Below are positions 61,421 through 64,000 of a stretch of DNA of 64,000 nt, piece after piece (position 1 is the first letter of the stretch; each line of letters starts with the position of its first letter). This DNA comes from Pantoea cypripedii (GTDB taxonomy: Bacteria > Pseudomonadota > Gammaproteobacteria > Enterobacterales > Enterobacteriaceae), in NCBI RefSeq assembly GCF_002095535.1, contig NZ_MLJI01000002.1, positions 815,786-879,785 on the forward strand, in the 5' to 3' direction. The notes beneath the pieces are model-generated. The model saw only the letters and a list, made by a program, of their open reading frames with translations, did no database searches and was not told the origin of the DNA. Position numbers and translations under genes: made by a program.

Positions 61421-63814
61421 TCATGGCAAGGCGTAAGCCATGACGTAGTCTCCGCGATTTTTGTTAGTGCCAGTGCGCGTCGCACCACCATCAACCACTA
61501 CCACGTACTGTTTACCATCTTTGCCAATGTAGGTCATCGGCACACCCTGGCCACCCACCGGCAGGCGCGAACGCCACAACTCTTTACCGGTATCGTTATC
61601 CAGCGCACGAATAAAGTAATCGAGCGAACCGTGGAAGAAGGTCAGCCCGCCGCCGGTGACTAACGGGCCACCCAGGGTTGGCATGCCAATCGGAATGTAA
61701 ACGTGTGGCACCACACCTTCACCCGGGAAGATGCCATGAATCGGTGCATCCTGAATGCTGCCCATCGGCACCTGCCATTTCGTTTTACCCGTCGCCAGAT
61801 CGATGGCGGTCATGCTGCCGAAAGGCGGTTTAAAGCACGGTGTACCGAGCGGTGACAGGAACATCGAACGTTCCACCCCCCATGGCGTGCCTTTCTGTTC
61901 GGAATACTCACCTTCGGTTGACGGCACCAGACCGTGCTTCGCCGCTTCCTCACGTTTAATGAACTGTCCCCACATCGCCATGCGAATATCATTGACGATT
62001 AAGGTGCCGGTTGAGGCATCCAGCGCACCGCCACCCCAGTTAAAGCCACCGTAATAACCCGGCCAGATCAGGGTACGTTGTTTATCAGAAAGCGGAGTCC
62101 ACTCACCTTCCCAGCGCATTTTCTTAAACTCGATGCGGCAGTAGAGCTGGTCGAACAGCGTGGCACCCCAGGTATCGGCTTCCTTCAGCGGATCAACGCC
62201 GACGGAAATCGCCGAATAGGGCTGGGTGTCCGCCACTTTCATGCCTGGCATAGCATCGGTCGGGACCTTGCGGTACTCCACCGGTGCTACCGGTTTACCG
62301 TCACGGCGATCCAGCATAAATACCTGACCGCGCTTGGTCAGCTGGATCACCACCGGTGTGGTGCTGCCGTCTTTATTTGGCAGGTCGTACAGAATCGGTT
62401 GTGATGAAACGTCATAGTCAAACTGGTCATTATTGGCCGTACGGAAGTGCCAGCGCAGTTTGCCGGTTTTCAGTTCGATAGCGACGATAGAGTCGTTAAA
62501 TTCATCCGAGTAGGGGTGACGATTGCCGGTCCAGAAATCCGGTGTCTGGTTGCCCGTGGGGAAATAGGCCAGTCCGAGTTTCGGATCATAAGACGCAGTA
62601 CCCCAGAAGTTCGGGGATTCCGGTGCATAGTGCTGACCGGGTGGCAACGGGGTGCTGTCGTTCGGTCGCGCCGGATCGAAGGCCCACAGCAATTTACCGC
62701 TGCGCACATCAAAACCGCGTACCACGCCGGAAGGCTCGCCGATTGACATGTTATCGTTCAGTTTGCCACCCACCATGATCACGCCATCAGCCACCAGCGG
62801 GGCGGACGTCAGGTAATACGAACCTTCTTCCGGGCTGGAACCAATATCAGCAGTCAGATCGACATAACCTTTGTCACCAAAATCTTCACAAAGCTTGCCC
62901 GTTTCCGCATCCAGTTCAAACAGGCGACCATCGTTGGTGTTGCTGACGATACGCTTGCGACAGGTTGCCAGCGGGGCCGCATCCGGGGTGGGGGCTGGCA
63001 TGGTTGACAGGTCGGCATAGCTGACGCCACGGCAGCGTTTCCAGCCTTTGTTGCTGGCGGTTTCCTTCATGTTCGGGTCGAAACGCCAGCGCTCCTTGCC
63101 GGTGGTGGGATCCAGAGCAATCACCTTATTCAGCGGGGTGCACAGATACATCGTATCTTCAATTTTCAGCGGCGTGACCTGATACTCGGAACCATCAATT
63201 GCCAAATCGCCAGTGCGGTAACTCCAGGCCAGCTTTAAATCTTTGACGTTGGTCTTGTTGATTTGATCAAACTGCGCGTATTTGTCGCCACCCAGATTGC
63301 GTCCCCAGGCGGGCCAGTCTTTGCCATCGGCTTTCCCGGCCTCAGGATGAATCACTTTGGCGCTTTCGCCAGAAGCCTCAACCTCAGCATGGGGGACAAA
63401 CATCCCGGCAATTAACGCCACGAAACTCACGGCATACACACCGGCAACCGCGAAGGAAGCTTTTGTACTGACCGGCTGACTGCCATCTTTGCGACGCAAA
63501 TGAGGCACGCAGACTGAGACAAGTACACCAAAAACCACAAAGACGATGACACGGGGCAGGAACTGCCAAAAGTCAGTGCCGGTTTCCCACAACGCCCATA
63601 TGACGGCAATCAGCGTCATCGCCAGCGTCAGTGGCCAGGCCATAAATTGCCTGCGGAGCAGTGTCCAGCCTGTCAGCAGCCAGACGAACCCGGTGAAAAG
63701 GTAAAACCATGAGCCGCCGAGTACCGCAAGATACCCACCGCCTGCACCCAGCACGAGTCCTGCCAGAGCAATCACGACGCCGATCAGGGGAGGTAACCAT
63801 CCCATTTTTCTCAT
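61421..63814 (-). CDS. Membrane-bound PQQ-dependent dehydrogenase (glucose/quinate/shikimate family)
   Basis: 797 residues. Residues 1-145 contain five membrane segments, as in Gcd and QuiA. The periplasmic eight-bladed propeller follows (DWPAWGRNLGGDKYAQFDQIN, NDGRLFELDAETGKL, VVRGFDVRSGKLLWAFDP). The catalytic Asp lies in FDYDVSSQP and the PQQ-binding Lys in LTKRGQVFMLDRRDG. E. coli Gcd has HHDLWDMDLPAQP where this protein has NNDQFDYDVSSQP, so the substrate may not be glucose. Electrons go to ubiquinone. No pqq genes lie in the window. ATG at 63814 has a weak ribosome site. Confidence 0.87.
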   Translation of the reverse strand: MRKMGWLPPLIGVVIALAGLVLGAGGGYLAVLGGSWFYLFTGFVWLLTGWTLLRRQFMAWPLTLAMTLIAVIWALWETGTDFWQFLPRVIVFVVFGVLVSVCVPHLRRKDGSQPVSTKASFAVAGVYAVSFVALIAGMFVPHAEVEASGESAKVIHPEAGKADGKDWPAWGRNLGGDKYAQFDQINKTNVKDLKLAWSYRTGDLAIDGSEYQVTPLKIEDTMYLCTPLNKVIALDPTTGKERWRFDPNMKETASNKGWKRCRGVSYADLSTMPAPTPDAAPLATCRKRIVSNTNDGRLFELDAETGKLCEDFGDKGYVDLTADIGSSPEEGSYYLTSAPLVADGVIMVGGKLNDNMSIGEPSGVVRGFDVRSGKLLWAFDPARPNDSTPLPPGQHYAPESPNFWGTASYDPKLGLAYFPTGNQTPDFWTGNRHPYSDEFNDSIVAIELKTGKLRWHFRTANNDQFDYDVSSQPILYDLPNKDGSTTPVVIQLTKRGQVFMLDRRDGKPVAPVEYRKVPTDAMPGMKVADTQPYSAISVGVDPLKEADTWGATLFDQLYCRIEFKKMRWEGEWTPLSDKQRTLIWPGYYGGFNWGGGALDASTGTLIVNDIRMAMWGQFIKREEAAKHGLVPSTEGEYSEQKGTPWGVERSMFLSPLGTPCFKPPFGSMTAIDLATGKTKWQVPMGSIQDAPIHGIFPGEGVVPHVYIPIGMPTLGGPLVTGGGLTFFHGSLDYFIRALDNDTGKELWRSRLPVGGQGVPMTYIGKDGKQYVVVVDGGATRTGTNKNRGDYVMAYALP

Positions 63815-63878
63815 TTTAATATGCCCAGTTAACGATAATGATGGAGGCTAAACATCAGCCAGATAATCTGCACGCCTT

Positions 63879-63893
63879 TGAGAATCATTCTCA
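63879..63893. promoter_or_regulatory. Fur-box-like palindrome upstream of the PQQ dehydrogenase
   Basis: TGAGAAT-C-ATTCTCA is a perfect 7-1-7 inverted repeat matching the Fur pattern TGATAAT-N-ATTATCA in 12 of 14 arm positions. It lies 65 bases upstream of the dehydrogenase start; it could instead serve a gene beyond the right edge. Confidence 0.5.
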
Positions 63894-64000
63894 CATGAGG
63901 CGAAGTGGCGATTTTAGATCATAATGAGAACAAAATGATACAAATATGTCTCAATTAAATAACAAACTGAGGCACAAAAAGTATCATTATGAATCATGGG

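Noticed and set aside
63989..64000. Start of a next gene at the right edge (ATG at 63989)
   Set aside because: Only four codons are visible; nothing can be supported.
1..64000. tRNA, rRNA or insertion-sequence genes
   Set aside because: None recognised on either strand; no transposase-like product or tRNA-like cloverleaf was noticed.

Overview
The window reads as a chromosomal stretch of an enterobacterium of the Erwiniaceae, most likely Pantoea or a close relative. This rests on close resemblance, from memory, to enteric YgaV/YgaP, YmjA, CspA, the MFS protein YcaD and Haemophilus SdhL, on a short palindromic repeat family (GCGCGATTTATCGCGC core) at three places, and on the mix of plant-associated catabolic genes. 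The species call is inference. No rRNA, tRNA, CRISPR array or complete insertion sequence was seen.

Layout. 1-1291: 3' end of an alpha-glucan phosphorylase. 1357-8987: an operon behind a -24/-12 (sigma-54) promoter and an NtrC-like site, encoding an aromatic-amino-acid-lyase homologue without the MIO tripeptide, a quaternary-amine binding protein, a class III CoA-transferase, an SDR, a MaoC-type hydratase and a double LysR protein; a divergent UbiD/UbiX decarboxylase pair follows (9001-11167). 11161-13818: a Fic protein behind 70-bp tandem repeats, and a YcaD-like transporter. 13904-20290: a beta-glucoside PTS operon with an antitermination leader, whose last gene is a two-domain YopJ-family acetyltransferase. 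20551-23595: SdhL, an SgrR-like regulator and a small basic protein. 23750-30842: a second sigma-54-type operon with a sulfonate/nitrate-type ABC importer, a HisD-family dehydrogenase, an APH-like kinase, a zinc dehydrogenase and an SDR. 30936-45695: YmjA, a truncated HlyD-type protein, cold-shock proteins, a LysR/CMD/tautomerase/DUF4865 group, an AT-rich orphan membrane protein, ygaVP, an AraC/oxidoreductase group, the oxygen-dependent methionine synthase pair mesX-mesD, and an alpha/beta hydrolase. 45841-57840: a nitrile/amide nitrogen-scavenging region. 57906-63814: a sugar porter divergent from two TIM-barrel isomerases, then a PQQ membrane dehydrogenase with a Fur-like box upstream.

How the parts fit. 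The most coherent system is at 45841-57840. A cobalt-type nitrile hydratase with a split beta subunit, its activator, a NiCoT cobalt importer and a complete RbsABC-type importer lie on one strand. Upstream are a double-nitrilase-domain amidohydrolase and an AmiC/AmiR sensor-antiterminator pair. Both units start with a sigma-54-type promoter, NtrC-like sites, and a leader terminator preceded by the same hairpin, with a hexaloop fitting the ANTAR A1/G4 rule. This suggests nitrile to amide to acid plus ammonia, induced by nitrogen limitation and by amide through AmiC/AmiR. The first operon may do an analogous job for a trimethylated (betaine) amino acid: elimination by a MIO-less lyase, CoA activation, hydration, oxidation. 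Four -24/-12 promoters in one window make nitrogen acquisition its main theme. All functional links are inferred from sequence and gene order; no database search was run.
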